Shown in pieces: positions 36,801 to 63,964 of a DNA stretch of 64,000 nucleotides; within the stretch, counting starts at the first letter, position 1; every line of letters begins with the position of its first letter. The DNA is from Cyprinodon diabolis (Eukaryota > Chordata > Actinopteri > Cyprinodontiformes > Cyprinodontidae). The position numbers and the translations under genes were made by a program. The stretch spans positions 33,058,111 through 33,122,110 of the forward strand of contig CM060081.1 in NCBI GenBank assembly GCA_030533445.1, in the 5' to 3' direction. The notes under the pieces are model-generated. The model did not search any database. It was not told the origin of the DNA and worked only from the letters and a program-made list of their open reading frames with translations.

Positions 36801-37067
36801 GGCATCTGCAGTTGGCTGAGCAGTTTTTCCGAGGACCGATGGTCTAGAATCCTGTTTTCCCGCACTTTTCTTTCACCTTCCCATAATGCTTAGCAGTTTA
36901 CAGTAAAAGTGCTGTAATATTGTAAAAAGAATGACATTCTCTGAAATTGCTGTAATCTTTTTTTTCTCCCAGATTGCATTGCAGTTTACAGTATGATACT
37001 GTATGGCAGTGATACAGTAAAATACTGTTCAGATTTAACTGTAAATTTACATCAAAGGCTTACAGTG
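33807..37067. mobile_element. 3.3-kb inverted-repeat DNA element, composite
   Basis: The left end CACTGTAAGACTTTCACTG and the right end (reverse complement CACTGTAAGCCTTTGATG) form imperfect TIRs, both next to TA. Subterminal zones at both ends (33830-34085 and 36895-37055) are packed with TTACAG/CTGTAA words, as in widespread fish MITEs of this type. Inside lie a hAT-like remnant starting TAGGGCTGGG (near 34362), a TTAA-flanked long-TIR element (34684-35498), and two copies of a GC-rich segment (around 36183-36230 and 36763-36810). No intact transposase is visible. Whether it is one element or two elements facing each other is uncertain. Confidence 0.5.
34684..35498. mobile_element. TTAA-flanked foldback element with about 300-bp TIRs
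   Basis: TTAA lies at 34680-34683 and 35499-35502. The arms (34695-34995 and about 35155-35498) are reverse complements at high identity, sharing for example GGAATAGTTTACCCACAG / CTGTGGGTGAACTATTCC, ACCTTCATGGTGAGCAA and GAGCAGTATGGAGGAATATT. The terminus AGGAATAGTTCACCC is common in fish TTAA MITEs. The left arm has about 12 extra bases near its tip. The central loop has no transposase. Confidence 0.75.
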
Positions 37068-37069
37068 TA

Positions 37070-40000
37070 AGCAAGTTAATCAGTTGGCATCACCAACTCC
37101 TTCCTGATCCATTGCTTTCTGCCCACAGACCAACCAGAAAGTTCAACTGACTTTGTGCAGTTCTCCGCTTCAAGATTCTCATTGCTTTTGTAAATCAAAC
37201 GTTTAAGCTCACTGGTTATCTGTGTTATGGAATCACCCGGCCAGTCTGGCCCAGCAGATATGGCAATCCATGCAAAGCAATGACGTTCCCTGTATTGCTG
37301 TGGCAGGTACCAAAACAAGAAACAAAAGAGAGATGCAATTGTAAACACATATTTGATTGTCCAGTTAAACATCCCTTTTTCTCAAGATTTATACATTTCT
37401 ATTTTCTGTCGGCAGTATTGTTAAAGTTTTACAAAAAATAACAAATAAGTATCTGTATTTTTCAACTTGTTAGTCTTTTTTTTCCTGCTAAAATACTCCA
37501 AGATATGTATGAGTTCAGAGAAAAATGCAAAGCATCTAAGCTTTCTCTACAAAAGCATAGTAGATGCTTATGAATTTTCCACTCCTCCTTCCTCACTACC
37601 GTTATTCCTCATCATCATTGGTGCTCCTCTCTCTCTGACTCTCAGGGACTCTCAGCACACATGCTTCCACTAGTAAAACCAAACTTTTCAGAAGAGATGT
37701 AGACTACTGCACACCTTCCCCACCCCCAACCACTTCAATAGGTTTCCACAGATTGTGCCACAGCTTTTTCCCATTTTCTCTTCAGTTTTTGAGTCTGCCT
37801 TTTTAACCCCCGCTTCCCATCTGTTCTGGCTGTTGCTAGAAAGAGAATTTTCTTCACACTTTCAAACCAGTTAGTTACGTAACTCTGGTGGCTTCTATTA
37901 TGGGGAACTGACATTTATTTGAATTTATCATTATAGAGCTGCATCTTTGAAAAAAAAAGGCTGTACAGAATATTTACAGATATTTTCACACAATGAAAGA
38001 GTCAAGCCAACCACCACTTAGAGAAAAACCCATTCAGGAAAAAAAAAATCTAAAAAGATTTAAGAAGTGTTATAGGTGGGTTTACGAGCTAAGTTTCAAT
38101 GTGTAAAAAAAAAAAATATTTTCTTCAACCTGACCCTGTGTGTGTGGAGCAAACAGCTGTCATTAACAGGTAGTTAAGTAATTTCTGCATGCTTAAAATA
38201 GTTACAGTCTAGAAATTTGTTTATTTTTTCTTTTATTCTTTTTAAACTTTAATGAATATTCAATCTTTTGTCATTTTAGACCAAGACTTGCCTAGTGCAT
38301 ACTGCTTTCATCAGTCTGAAAGCATATTTCCTGTCAAGCAACATCCATTTTATTCAATTAACAAAGCTCTCTAGATTTCCTCTGAAAAGAGAGAGAGACG
38401 ATTAAACAAAATTACATTGCAAATGATCACCCTGATATTATTTCTGTGATTTTGGATAGTTTGATATTACTATTGAGTAACCTGAGTTATAAAAAATAAT
38501 TTGCAGCACCACTGGTAAGATTGCTTGAACATTTCTCTTTTGTCTCACTTCAAAACAACTAAGGAATCTCTGGTAGGTTCACACTTGGATGTCAGCTGCT
38601 GCTAATCCAAACAGAGAAGGATTTGGGTGAAACAACAAATAGCCTTGGTAAATATGAATGCTCCAAGCTTAAATCAGATGGGGGCTGTCTCAGAATCATG
38701 AACTTTCCTTTCAAACAAACAAGCACAAACAGAAATGAGAAACTGTGATACAGAGATGCCACAGCTTACCCCAAGATTTGGATTAAATTGACAGCATTAG
38801 TTTTATCATTAAAAACACACACAGAAATTTAAGCCAAGAGAGGATGCACAGTACTCAAATCTTTCATTTTAAATGTGCAATTAGACAAGGGCACCTATGG
38901 AGCTAATGTACATATACATTATCTGTCATAGAGAGTATGGATCAGGGCTTCTCTTTTCATTTTGTGTTTCTGTCACTGCCTTCTCATTGCCCTATTCAGC
39001 CATGACAAAAAGGCTGATCACTCTGAGCCTGAATCTGCTAGAGGTTTCTTTTTGTTAAAATACAATTTTTCCTCTCCGCCTGCGCTGCATGCTTGGCTAA
39101 AGGGATCACTGCAAAGTCAACAAAAACATCAAAAAGTGTGTCTACTGTCACTACAAGCTTGTTTAGGAACAACAAATCCTTCAGTAAATGAGTTAATGCA
39201 ATCTGCTTGATTTCCTCATATAGAAAACTTTTAACCAATCTCTGCATGATTTGATAAAACTGACTCTGTAATGCACCTTTACATGACGTGTGCTGTACTT
39301 TTGTGCAATATAAATACACTGATTTGAAATGAACTAGTGGCATCTGTTATTTTCAGAAACTAAAACTCTTTTATGTCTTAATATGGAGATTGTAAGCTGC
39401 ACTTCAACGTCAAAATCAAAACAGAAATCAGCATTCTGTTTTAAAACAGGAAAATACCAGTTGCCCATAACAGAAACAACTGGGCTTAAAAACATACATA
39501 ACAGTTTGAGTTAATTATTTTCACAGTCATGTTAAAAATTAATTGACCACACAGTGTTTAGTTGATACAGTTTATTTTGGTGGAAACACATTTGTCTACA
39601 AATTCCCAGCCCCTTTTTCAAGGACCCTTTCTAAACAGTGAAGTATATGTGGACGACAGCAGATTTTATTGCTCTAATTAAAGACTTTGTACAGTCTTTT
39701 GATAGTCGACGGGTCAGTGTATTCTTTAAAATTCAAAAGAGTATTATTTAAAGTACTTATAATATAATTTGATACCAACAAATTTCTAACTTTAAAATTA
39801 AATTTTTTTTTAAAGATCTCCTTCAGGAAAATGTAATCTGTATTCTGATTATTTATTGTTATTATTATTAAAGTGTAACAACATAAAACAGTGAATTATT
39901 TCTGAATGTTTCCCTGTGGAAGGAAGCAGGCTATTGGAAGTAATATTATTGTACCTTAAGTTTGCTTTTCAGTGCCAATGCAGCTGGTGATGTCACAGCT

Positions 40001-40782
40001 TTTGTTATTTCTGCTGTAGTCTCACATGGCTTCAGTTAAAGCCTTTGCGCCTGTGGATCTCATCCTCCTTCCTACTCAGTGTGTCTCCTTTTTCAGATGT
40101 CTCTTCCCACCATTCCTTCAGCATTCCAACTTTCCCACCCACCTTACCTCTGACTCTCTCTCACATTTTTAACAATTCTGAACCTCCCTTTGCTGTCTAG
40201 CCCATTTTTCTCCCTTCTCTCTACTTTTTCCCTCCAAACTTTCTGATTGTCTTTCCAGACAGACCTCATTCCTAAACAGCAAGAGCTTCACTAATCTACA
40301 ATTTTTCTGCCTCTGCAAAGCGACTTAAGATTATTATTTATTTTGTTTTGTTTATTTTTTCGGTCTCAGTGAAAGATCTTTGTCTTAATACATCACTTTA
40401 ATAAAGTGCAGATGGTATGCAGTTTATTATACAGGAGCCCCTATAACTACTGGAATTCTAGTATAGAAGTTTCAAATGAATTAAACCTATCTTGTTTCAA
40501 CAACAGTTTTAGAAATTCAAGGAGTACTTTTATTGAATGAGAAATAATTCTTCATTTAGAACAAATTGATTTTAAATAAATCACAAATTTACCATTCCAT
40601 CTCAAACAGTTCCCATAAATAAATCTATCTACAGCTTTTTTATACTGCTAATTCATGTTTTTAGGTTATTACAACTGGCCTTAGGGTAAACTTTTATTTA
40701 GCACTGAATATACCACTTTGAATTTTCCTGCTGCATGAATAACATGTGACCTTTCTCTTTTGGATTATTGACAAATTATTAT
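37070..40782. other. Intergenic, nothing recognised
   Basis: No gene supported. A minus-strand ORF at 37076-37372 (98 codons, hydrophobic N-terminus) has no family I recognise. The remainder is AT-rich. Confidence 0.4.
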
Positions 40783-41278
40783 TTAAAGCTACAGTGTGTA
40801 ATAATTACAGGGATATACAGTCAGAAATGTAATATATTATACATAACTATGTTATTTATCATCATCTAGGAGCTCAGCCTCTTAACCTTAATATTTGCGT
40901 TGCCTTAGAATTCGTTATTTATAATTACATAGGAGCGGGTCTCGCAGCCATGGAGGCAGACATCTTTGCGCTACGGCAGCGCAGAGCCAACAAACTAGCG
41001 ATTGCGAGATCGCCCATTACGCTCGAAAGTAACTACGGCAAGTTGAGAGAGATGAACTGAGACGGTACTGAACAATAGATGGCAGTATTAAAATTATCTA
41101 TGTAAACAAACCTCATCACTTGAGAAGGTAGGTGATGCGAACGTCGTGGAAGACATTTTGTCCCGTAACGCTCGCCGTACTGTTGGGGGGGAGAAGCGGT
41201 GGGGGGGAGATGTTCATGTTGCTGCGGTCTGCAGTCTGGACGTTAGATGTCGCTAAAAATGACACACTGTAGCTTTAA
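40783..41278 (+). mobile_element. TTAA-flanked MITE, copy 2
   Basis: The body 40787-41274 is bounded by TTAA on both sides, with the same 16-bp TIRs as copy 1 (2096-2593). It is nearly identical to that copy except for a short replaced stretch near 41070-41082 and a few substitutions. The 36-codon ORF (40950-41060) is conserved. Confidence 0.8.
40950..41060 (+). other. 36-codon mini-ORF inside MITE copy 2
   Basis: Same ORF as at 2259-2369, with the same start context and stop and no change I can see. Function unknown. It may be the relic first exon of the parent transposon. Confidence 0.3.
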
Positions 41279-41799
41279 GTCAAGGTAGATATGTGTTGAT
41301 CTGTATAGATTAGGCAATGGTATACAAGAAAATAGTTGTAAACTTGCAGTAAACTTGCTAGTAAACAGTAAACCTGCCCATACTGACAAAGCTATATTTA
41401 AAAAGAAACTAAAATTATCACAAAAGAGACGTGGCAGGAGAAATTCTTGCATCTTGCTACCAATACAGAAGGCCTTCTTCCATTAAAACATTTCAGCTTA
41501 TGACCTATACAATTACAGTGTAAAAGACTTTAATTTAAAAACTGGGTGAGCGGAAATTAATTAATGATTAATATAATGCAAAGTCAATTCAACAAGGAAA
41601 ACAATCACAAGAAACATCACTAGATTATCAACTAATATTTTGGATTTATTTGCATATAAGTACTGTTTTCTTTTATCTTGTGTGCCTTTTAGAGTAAAAA
41701 CATATTTAATTGAGATTATGAGTGTGTTTTTTTTTTTTTTTCCTCTCGCAGTTTGAGGTCCCAACTGCACCCCCTCCCAAATACATCTCACATCTCCGC
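41279..41799. other. AT-rich spacer leading into the GC-rich block
   Basis: Nothing recognised. It ends with a run of T (41727-41741) and a C-rich stretch. Confidence 0.4.
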
Positions 41800-43490
41800 T
41801 AACTGCGGAGCCCATTTCCCACGTCCTGCTCTCCCTCCGCTGGCTGGTTTCGGGGCTCGCCGGTGCACTGGTGGGACTCGGGGTCTGGGGGTGGATGCCC
41901 GGGTTGCTGCCGGCTCATTCCTGGCGGCCTCTCCGCTGCCCCGGCCAGCCGGGCCTTGCTGGGGCTCCTGTCTGGGGGTTGGGCGCCCCTGGGGCCTCGG
42001 ATCCCTGGGGCCCGGGACTGGATTAGCTTCGGGGTGGGGCCGGGTGTTGTTCTGGGATTGTCGGTGCCGGTGCTGGTACCTTCGCTTCGATTCCGGTTCC
42101 TGGGCGGTGCTTTTTCTAATGCTGGTCTTGTGGTACCGGTTCGGGGGAGAGGGGAGCTGCACGGCATGGTGAGGTGCGGGTCTTGGGTTTTGTTTTGGGC
42201 TCTGGTTTTTCCGCTTGCATTTCTCCTCTTGCATAGGGGAATTTATTTTATTTTATTTATTTATTTTTTTTTATTTTATTTATGTGTATATATATTATAT
42301 ATATATATATATGTATGTGGGTACGTGTATATATGTATGTATATATATATATATGTATTATTATTTATTTATTTAGAAACATTTATTTATTTATTTTTTA
42401 TTTATTTATTTTTTTCCTCCCGGTGGGGGGAGCGGTTGCGGGCAGGTCAGTGTCTGTTGTCTACTGTCGCATTGGGGGGGCTTTTCTGCTTGGCGTTCTT
42501 TTTCCGGGGGGGATTGGCATGTCTGTTCTCTTGGGGGGCGGCCCCGTTGGGTGGGGGTCCTGCTGGTGGCGCGCCGCTGGTGTGTGGGGGTCTGGGCGGC
42601 TCCGACGGGGTTGGTGTAGGGGGGCTGGTGTGGATGGGCTGGCTGCGCTGATTGGGTCTTCGGGTGAGTTTTCCCGCTTGGAGGCATGGTGGGGCTGCTT
42701 TGGTCCCGCTGATCGCGGCGGCTGTGGCTGCGGGGTGGGTGGGGACTGGAGTGGCTCCGGCCGGCACGCGTCGGGGGGCCGGGGCGGCGGAGGTGCTTCA
42801 GCGGCATGTTGGGGGCTTGTGTGGGCGGCGAGGGGGGGCGGCAGGCGCGGCTGTGCTCCTCTGGCTTGGTCCGGTGGGGGAGCAGCGTGGTTAGCTCCGC
42901 TCTGGCTACGGTCTGCTCTTCTTGCGGTCGGGCGCCGGGCAGCTTTTCTGCTCTTGGGTCAGTCCTGTGCGCGGTGTGTTGCGTTGCGCGCTGTTGGCAT
43001 CTGTCTTGGTCGGGCGGGGACGCGCTTTTGGCCTGTGGGGCGGCCGGTTCGCGGCGGATGCGCGTGGGCCCCGGCGGTGGGAGCGGCCGCCTGTGTGTTT
43101 TTCGGGGGTGGTGCGGTCGCGTTGGGTGTTGCGGCCGGTCGCCGGGGCTTGGTGCCAGGGGGCGGGGCGTGTTTCGGCGCTCTGAGGGGCCGGGACGTTT
43201 CGGTCGGTGCCGTGGGGGGGGGCGGTGTTCTTTGCCTGGCCCTACTTCAGGGTGGCCAGCTGCCGGCGGAGCCCGCCGACTCGCCTCCGCGGCTCCCCGG
43301 GGCGCCGGCATGGCGGTGGCTGGGGGGCTTCTTGGGGGCTGTCTCTCCTCCTCCCTTGGTGGGGGTCCGATTTCCGGGGCTGGCCCCTCCTTGGTGCCTT
43401 CGCTCTTGGGGTCCCTTTGGGCGCCTGGGGCTTTGGGTCTCCCGGCGCTGGACTCAGTGCTCTGGGGGGTGTGCTTCTCCGGCTCTCCAC
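41800..43490. repeat. GC-rich, G-skewed low-complexity block
   Basis: About 1.7 kb of sequence far richer in G+C than everything around it, with strong G over C excess on the plus strand, especially after 42420. It is full of GGGG runs. An AT-only patch (42236-42416, TTTA and TATG repeats) splits it. Long ORFs exist on both strands and in several frames (for example 42282-43502 plus and 42406-43311 minus), but their composition is dominated by Gly/Arg/Trp or Pro/Arg and no domain is visible, so they follow from the scarcity of AT-rich stop codons. Similar blocks may be dispersed in fish genomes, but I cannot confirm a family. Confidence 0.6.
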
Positions 43491-43499
43491 AACCACTAT

Positions 43500-46416
43500 T
43501 GAGTATTTTTTCTATGGATAAACTTTAAATGCACAAGTGCACCCTCACAAACAATTACAGGTGCTTGGCTCCAGGTATTCAGAGATTCACTTCCATACAG
43601 AAAGCCCACATCCGTATCTTCAGGTAACACAGAGTACATGTCAGACTTAATATTACTTTAGCGATAGTTTCAAGGTGTTGCTTTATTGTATATCTCGTAC
43701 CATGTCTTTTGGTTGTGTTGTTCTTTTTTCATCTCGTTAGAGGTGATGAAGCAGACTGAAAATGTTTTGTCATTGTCTCCTTTCTCTTCTTTCTTTCATC
43801 TTTTCTCTTTTTTTTTTCCTTTTCTTCTTCTGTTTTTCTGCTCTATTTACATTGCAGTGTCCATATAAACTGTAAAACTCCCTGCATAATTATAATAAAG
43901 CAATTTGTATGCATGAAACAAGTTGAGCAATATGACAATTGCCATACTGCTACACTTGTGAAAGTAAAATCTGTTGGGCTCTTTTTGGCATCAAGACAAT
44001 TATTCTTATTGCCACAATGCCAGACAGGACACTGTTAAAAAAAAAAAAAAACATATTTTCTTATTATCATTATTATTCTTAATTGAATTTAATTTCTGAA
44101 AAGTAATCAAATGACCAAACTTTTTCTGATTTAAGACTCAAAATAGGTTCCTAAGCCAACATATAATTAGTTCTTACATGCTTTGTGGTTATTATGAGGA
44201 ATTGCCAAGAAATCAGAGAGGGACACATCTACAGTCTCAGAGCACCTTCATATAACCTCTCTATAGATGAAGTCCAGACTGGTTCTTCCTTGTTTCTTCC
44301 TCATGTGATTTATTCTTTACTCTTTGGCAATTAAATTGATTCTTATTTACAGAGACTTGTAGAAAGTTGAGGAAATAAACCTTATTGAATTATATTATCT
44401 AAATTCGCTAATTAGCTAAAATTTACAATTATATATATTATTAAATATGCTAATTAGATTAATATCATTGTGTCCCAAAGTCCGTTTTCTACTTGACTCT
44501 ATGGTCCACACTAACATTTGCTTAATGTTACAGAAGCTCAGTGCTAAAGCAGTTATTTTTGTATGTGTGTGTTTCTTAACTTAATAGTTAAAATGCAGAT
44601 CATCAAGTAAAAAAAGAATATTACATACCACATTTTAACATGAATAAAGTTGAAGCCTTAACGATTATCGGAAAAAAAGTAATAATACAAGAGACGAAAT
44701 TTCCAGTTAAGACTATGTGTATTGATTTGCTATATGGCCTTGCCCTGTGACTTCAGGAAGAACATTTTTTTTGTGTTCTTCATTTAAAGAAATATTATCT
44801 AAGATGCACGGCAGTGATGCATCCCAGGTGCAAAGGCTTGGTTCCTAAATTCAGTTATCAGAAGTTAAAGTCCCGGCCTGGTCACCTTTCTCTACTCCCA
44901 TTCCCTGTCTGCCTACTTTCAAAAGTAACAAAAAAGGTCACTAAAGCCTAAAAATACAGTAAAAAAAAATTGTTATCTGAGATAAACCAACAACGTTTCA
45001 GCTATGAATGCTTCAGGTGTATAATAATGGAAGAATACATGAACAAGTTCCTCCTTCCTACTGTAAGGTATGGTTGATGTTCTGCCATGTAATGGCCATT
45101 TCTTATTAAGGTCCTGTACATCTCATTAGAGTGCACAGCCTTTAATGTTTTAGTAATATATTTTTTTTTTCATCAAAAACCTGAATATGGATTTTATTTA
45201 CTCTTTTTATTCTATAGTGATCAAAACTTACTTGTGGGTAAAATAGGTAAATTGTTCAAATAAATTGCTCTTTGTATATGCCCCAAACCTTGCTTAATGT
45301 GAACAAATTGTTGGCATAGGGTATTTACATGGATTCACAGCAAAATGCCATTAAGAGTGGGTAAGGTGATTAAAAAGAAAAATTGTTGCATACTGTCATG
45401 TTGCTGCAAAAGACTATTGAAGTTCAGAATTCTGCAAATGAAAATCAAATCAATCATTGACTGTGCTCCCTTTACATAATTAAGACCAACTCACCTGTTC
45501 AAATCTAGAGTTTTAAAACAATTCTTAAAAAGAGGTATATTGTAAAAGACGTTGCATGCTGCTACAGTATAGTTAGTTATTCTATAACAATTATGAAGCA
45601 AAATACCACTTTTCTTTCTCCAAGCTTTATAATTTTCAGTGTAGGGACTTTATGCCTTTGATCTCTGTGTTACAAACGGTTAAAGATCCTACCACAAGAT
45701 TCCAAAAGAAAACAGAAGCTTATAATATGCCTCAGACAAGTCTTGTAGTCCAAGATGAGCGGTTTATGCTCAACAAGCTGCCAAAACATGGCCTAAAATA
45801 AACAAAATTACAAGTTTTGTAAATTTAAGCCAGCTTACGATGGTAAAGCATGATTTAAAAAATAGGAGCACAAGGCAAACATGTTAGTTTGTCGTAAAAG
45901 ACTACAATCAAATAACTATAATCCTCTCGATAATGTTCTGTGTTTTGATTTTTTATTAATTTATTGTTATTCATTTTTATGGCGGATACACATTTTGATA
46001 CATTTTAAAAAAGCACAAGAGGAAAACATTTTTATAGCAGGGACACTGATCAACATATGATGTTTTAAGCACACTGGAAAGGGGTAATTTACACACCAGA
46101 AATAAATTAAGGAAATAAAAATAACACTAACTACCAAAAGCAAAAGACATTTAAAAAAATCCATGCAATCCAAAAAGTCAGCCATTTCTCACATTCCACT
46201 CCAACCCTTCAAGCATTTATGTTCAAGCATTTATATTCCACAGTAATGCAATAAGTTTTTTATCATTCACAAATCACAATATAGAGAATACCTGAGATGT
46301 AGCACTAGAGGGTTACTCTCCAAGAAGGTTCATACTGCATTCTGATGAGCAAAATCCAGAGAAGGTAGTATTACCATGAGAAGATTCCAGATTTTTTCTT
46401 GTTGCCTGTCTCCCTC
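43500..46416. other. AT-rich intergenic, nothing recognised
   Basis: A T/C-rich run (43776-43846) lies near the left end; the remainder is AT-rich. No exon or repeat boundary recognised. Confidence 0.4.
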
Positions 46417-46419
46417 TTA

Positions 46420-46943
46420 AAGCTGGTTTATACTCAGAAACCAGGTCGTCTGCATGTGTGTCGCAGTGAACGCAGATATGCCCCCCGCCCCTTCTGCAGC
46501 CACTCTGGTGCATCTCTCCCAAATTGTAGGTGACCGCAGACAGTGCCGCAGACAGGAGGCCTCTGATTGGTCTAATCTACATCCGCTCTACCCTATTCGT
46601 ATTTCCTGTTTGGTACCTTACCGGCTTGTTTTGTTCGTATGACCGCCATTGTGGAAAACGACTCGTGAAGCTGGACCATCTAGAAAAGCAGGAATGCTGG
46701 TACCCTTTTTCCACCTGGATCCCCTCTCTTTTTTGCCCTCATGTCCCGCCATTGTCGCACAAACTTGACCCCACTTTCTCACCGCCTTGGCCGTATCTAG
46801 ACCCACAGCTAGTTTGTGTTGGTCCCTCTTGCGTTGTGGCATGGAATAACATAGAGCAGACCACGCTTCAAAATTGAGCATAAATCAAAAATATCTGCGA
46901 CAAGCTCAAAGTGTCACACTGCTGCAGGAGTATAACCAGCCCT
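46420..46943 (+). mobile_element. Harbinger-like MITE
   Basis: TIRs AAGCTGGTTTATACTC (left) and GAGTATAACCAGCCCT (right) are flanked by the 3-bp direct repeat TTA (46417-46419 and 46944-46946), as expected for PIF/Harbinger. There is no transposase. The interior matches 21294-21680. A short frame, ATG ACC GCC ATT GTG GAA, is shared in mutated form by both copies and may be relic 5' coding sequence. Confidence 0.7.
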
Positions 46944-46946
46944 TTA

Positions 46947-48589
46947 CTGTATATTATAAAGAATTGTTTCAGGTCTGCAGTAAGAAGCCAGTTCTTCAAC
47001 CCATTGTCTTGCTAATAATGACTTTACAGATTTCCGATGGGTCAGGAGACATTTTTTAACAGCTAGGCTTGCACGCAGGATAAAGTATCCATTTTTATTT
47101 AACCTTTGGTTATATTAAGGGTGGTCTGTCTCCTAGTATCCATATATGGGGTTCCTGCTCAGTCTGATTTCCTGTAACCTTTGAGATTATTTAAATAGTA
47201 TATTTCAAAATTCTTCATTAATTGTGCAACTTCACAGCATGTGTAAAAAAATCAGCATCGGTCACCTTACATTTCTGGCTTTTGGGAATTTTCTACTGTC
47301 TATTTTATGTGTCGTTTAAAGTGTGTAGTATATTTTATGGAATATCTTAAACTTAATTTGTGAATGATTTTTGGAAATCGACCCAGTCGGTGCCTGTTCT
47401 GATGAAAAATTCAACTCGTTTTCCTACTAAATGCAGCCAAAGACTTTTTCCCATTTTGGGGCTTTTTAAATTAGTTTGATAGAGTTAAGAGTTTTTACCC
47501 TATTAGAAGTCTCCATATTTCCAGGAATTCATTTTCACAATATCTTAAAAGTTTTAAAGAATGAATTAATGTACTCAGCATTTCTCCAAGCTGGGTGATT
47601 ACCACTGCTCTCCTTGGAATCTGTAGCTCAGCATCAGTCCATATTGCATTCTCAGCACACCACAGCTGCCTCTGGCTCAAACAAAGTCTGGGAGGACCAA
47701 ACACCAGAGTTCAAAGGTCACAACTGGGAAAGAGCTGAGGTCTCTTGATGATGCAATGAAGATCTATTTCCAAATGGCTCTTGGTGGAATCTCACTGTCT
47801 GATGGGACAGGTGAAAGCTTTAACAAGTAAAAGTCCAAATCCTATCCATGGGTCTGATGGGAAAATCAAGGCTATTTCCAAGCTTTTAAGTTTTTGTTGG
47901 TTTAAAATCAATTAAATTAGGGTTGTGCAAACTGATTTGCCTCAAAATTTCTTTCTATCCTTCAGTACAGCATTATTTGGTCCAAAGCAGTTTTTGCTGA
48001 AAAAAAATGTGAAGTCTATATTAATAATGGTTGCTTAGGTCTCAGCACAATCTTAACAAACGATTTCAGATTTATTTTTATAATCAAAAGGATTTTATTG
48101 GTCTAATATTATAGCTATTCAACCTTTCTGAAAATCTACATTTTGGATTCTTCTTGACTTTATATTCATCAACAAAGATGAATATGATGAAGTAAAGAAG
48201 TCACTTTTCAACATTAATTTATGAAAGAAAACATTATTTCTAATAAATTATTAAACTGAATTATACTACCTACTGCAGCATATGAGTGTGAGCTTTTTGG
48301 TAGGTTTAAAATAAAATATAAATCAGTAAAAAAAGATATAAACTCCTAAGAGGTTTCTTACAGCAGCGTTTTAATCCCTTTAAGTTGAAATTGGAAAAAG
48401 GAAAAGTTTTGCGTTTTTTTCTTGACTCTTGTTGGAACGTGACGAAAGGAGTGGTCTCAAAATTGGATAATGGAACCTGGGAGACCGGGAGAAAAAAGTA
48501 CAGGGGGAGTCAGATTTCAGACAAGGGGGTAAAAAGGGGGCCGGACGGATACTTTGAAATATACGAGGATTCATTGAAGGCACCGGGGA
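46947..48589. other. col2a1 upstream flank
   Basis: About 1.6 kb before the probable col2a1 promoter, with no transposon recognised. A less AT-rich stretch near 47570-47790 could be regulatory, but I see no motif that proves it. Confidence 0.35.
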
Positions 48590-48596
48590 CATAAAA
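48590..48596 (+). promoter_or_regulatory. col2a1: Candidate TATA box of col2a1
   Basis: CATAAAA lies about 210 bp before the start codon, with a GC-richer stretch right after it. If used, transcription would begin near 48615-48625 and the 5' leader would be about 185-190 nt. This is inferred from position and sequence only. Confidence 0.45.
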
Positions 48597-48789
48597 CTTA
48601 AGCGTCTGGCCTGAAGCGCTCGGTGCTGAGTTTGTGCTGCAGGTCCGGGTCCTGCTGCTGGATTCCTCCCTCATCGATTATCATCAGGAAGAGTTAAGCT
48701 CGAATGATCCGTCTTCTGTAACCTGGACCCAAAAAAAAGCCACTAAACATCCTGAGAGAAGCCTTCTCACCCTTCTCTCTCCTCTGCTG

Positions 48790-48807
48790 CATGTCTAATA
48801 TTTAGAC

Positions 48808-48810
<3 letters not shown>
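48790..48810 (+). promoter_or_regulatory. col2a1: Start-codon stem-loop with upstream ORF
   Basis: Positions 48790-48798 and 48802-48810 are perfectly complementary (9 bp) around the loop TAT. The 3' arm contains the col2a1 ATG (48808-48810). The 5' arm contains an upstream ATG (48791) with a four-codon ORF ending at TAG 48803-48805, two bases before the main ATG. The layout matches the inner stem of the conserved 5' stem-loop of COL1A1, COL1A2 and COL3A1 mRNAs, which is known to bind LARP6. The outer stem and bulge of that structure are not evident here. Confidence 0.75.

Positions 48811-63964
<15,154 letters not shown>

Noticed and set aside
42282..43502. 406-codon plus-strand and 301-codon minus-strand ORFs
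   Set aside because: They overlap on opposite strands inside a GC-rich, G-skewed block, are dominated by Gly/Arg/Trp or Pro/Arg, and have no domains. Long frames are expected where AT-rich stop codons are rare.
48385..48594. 69-codon ORF just before col2a1
   Set aside because: It lies in the promoter flank and ends at the candidate TATA box; no domain. An unrecognised upstream exon is not supported.
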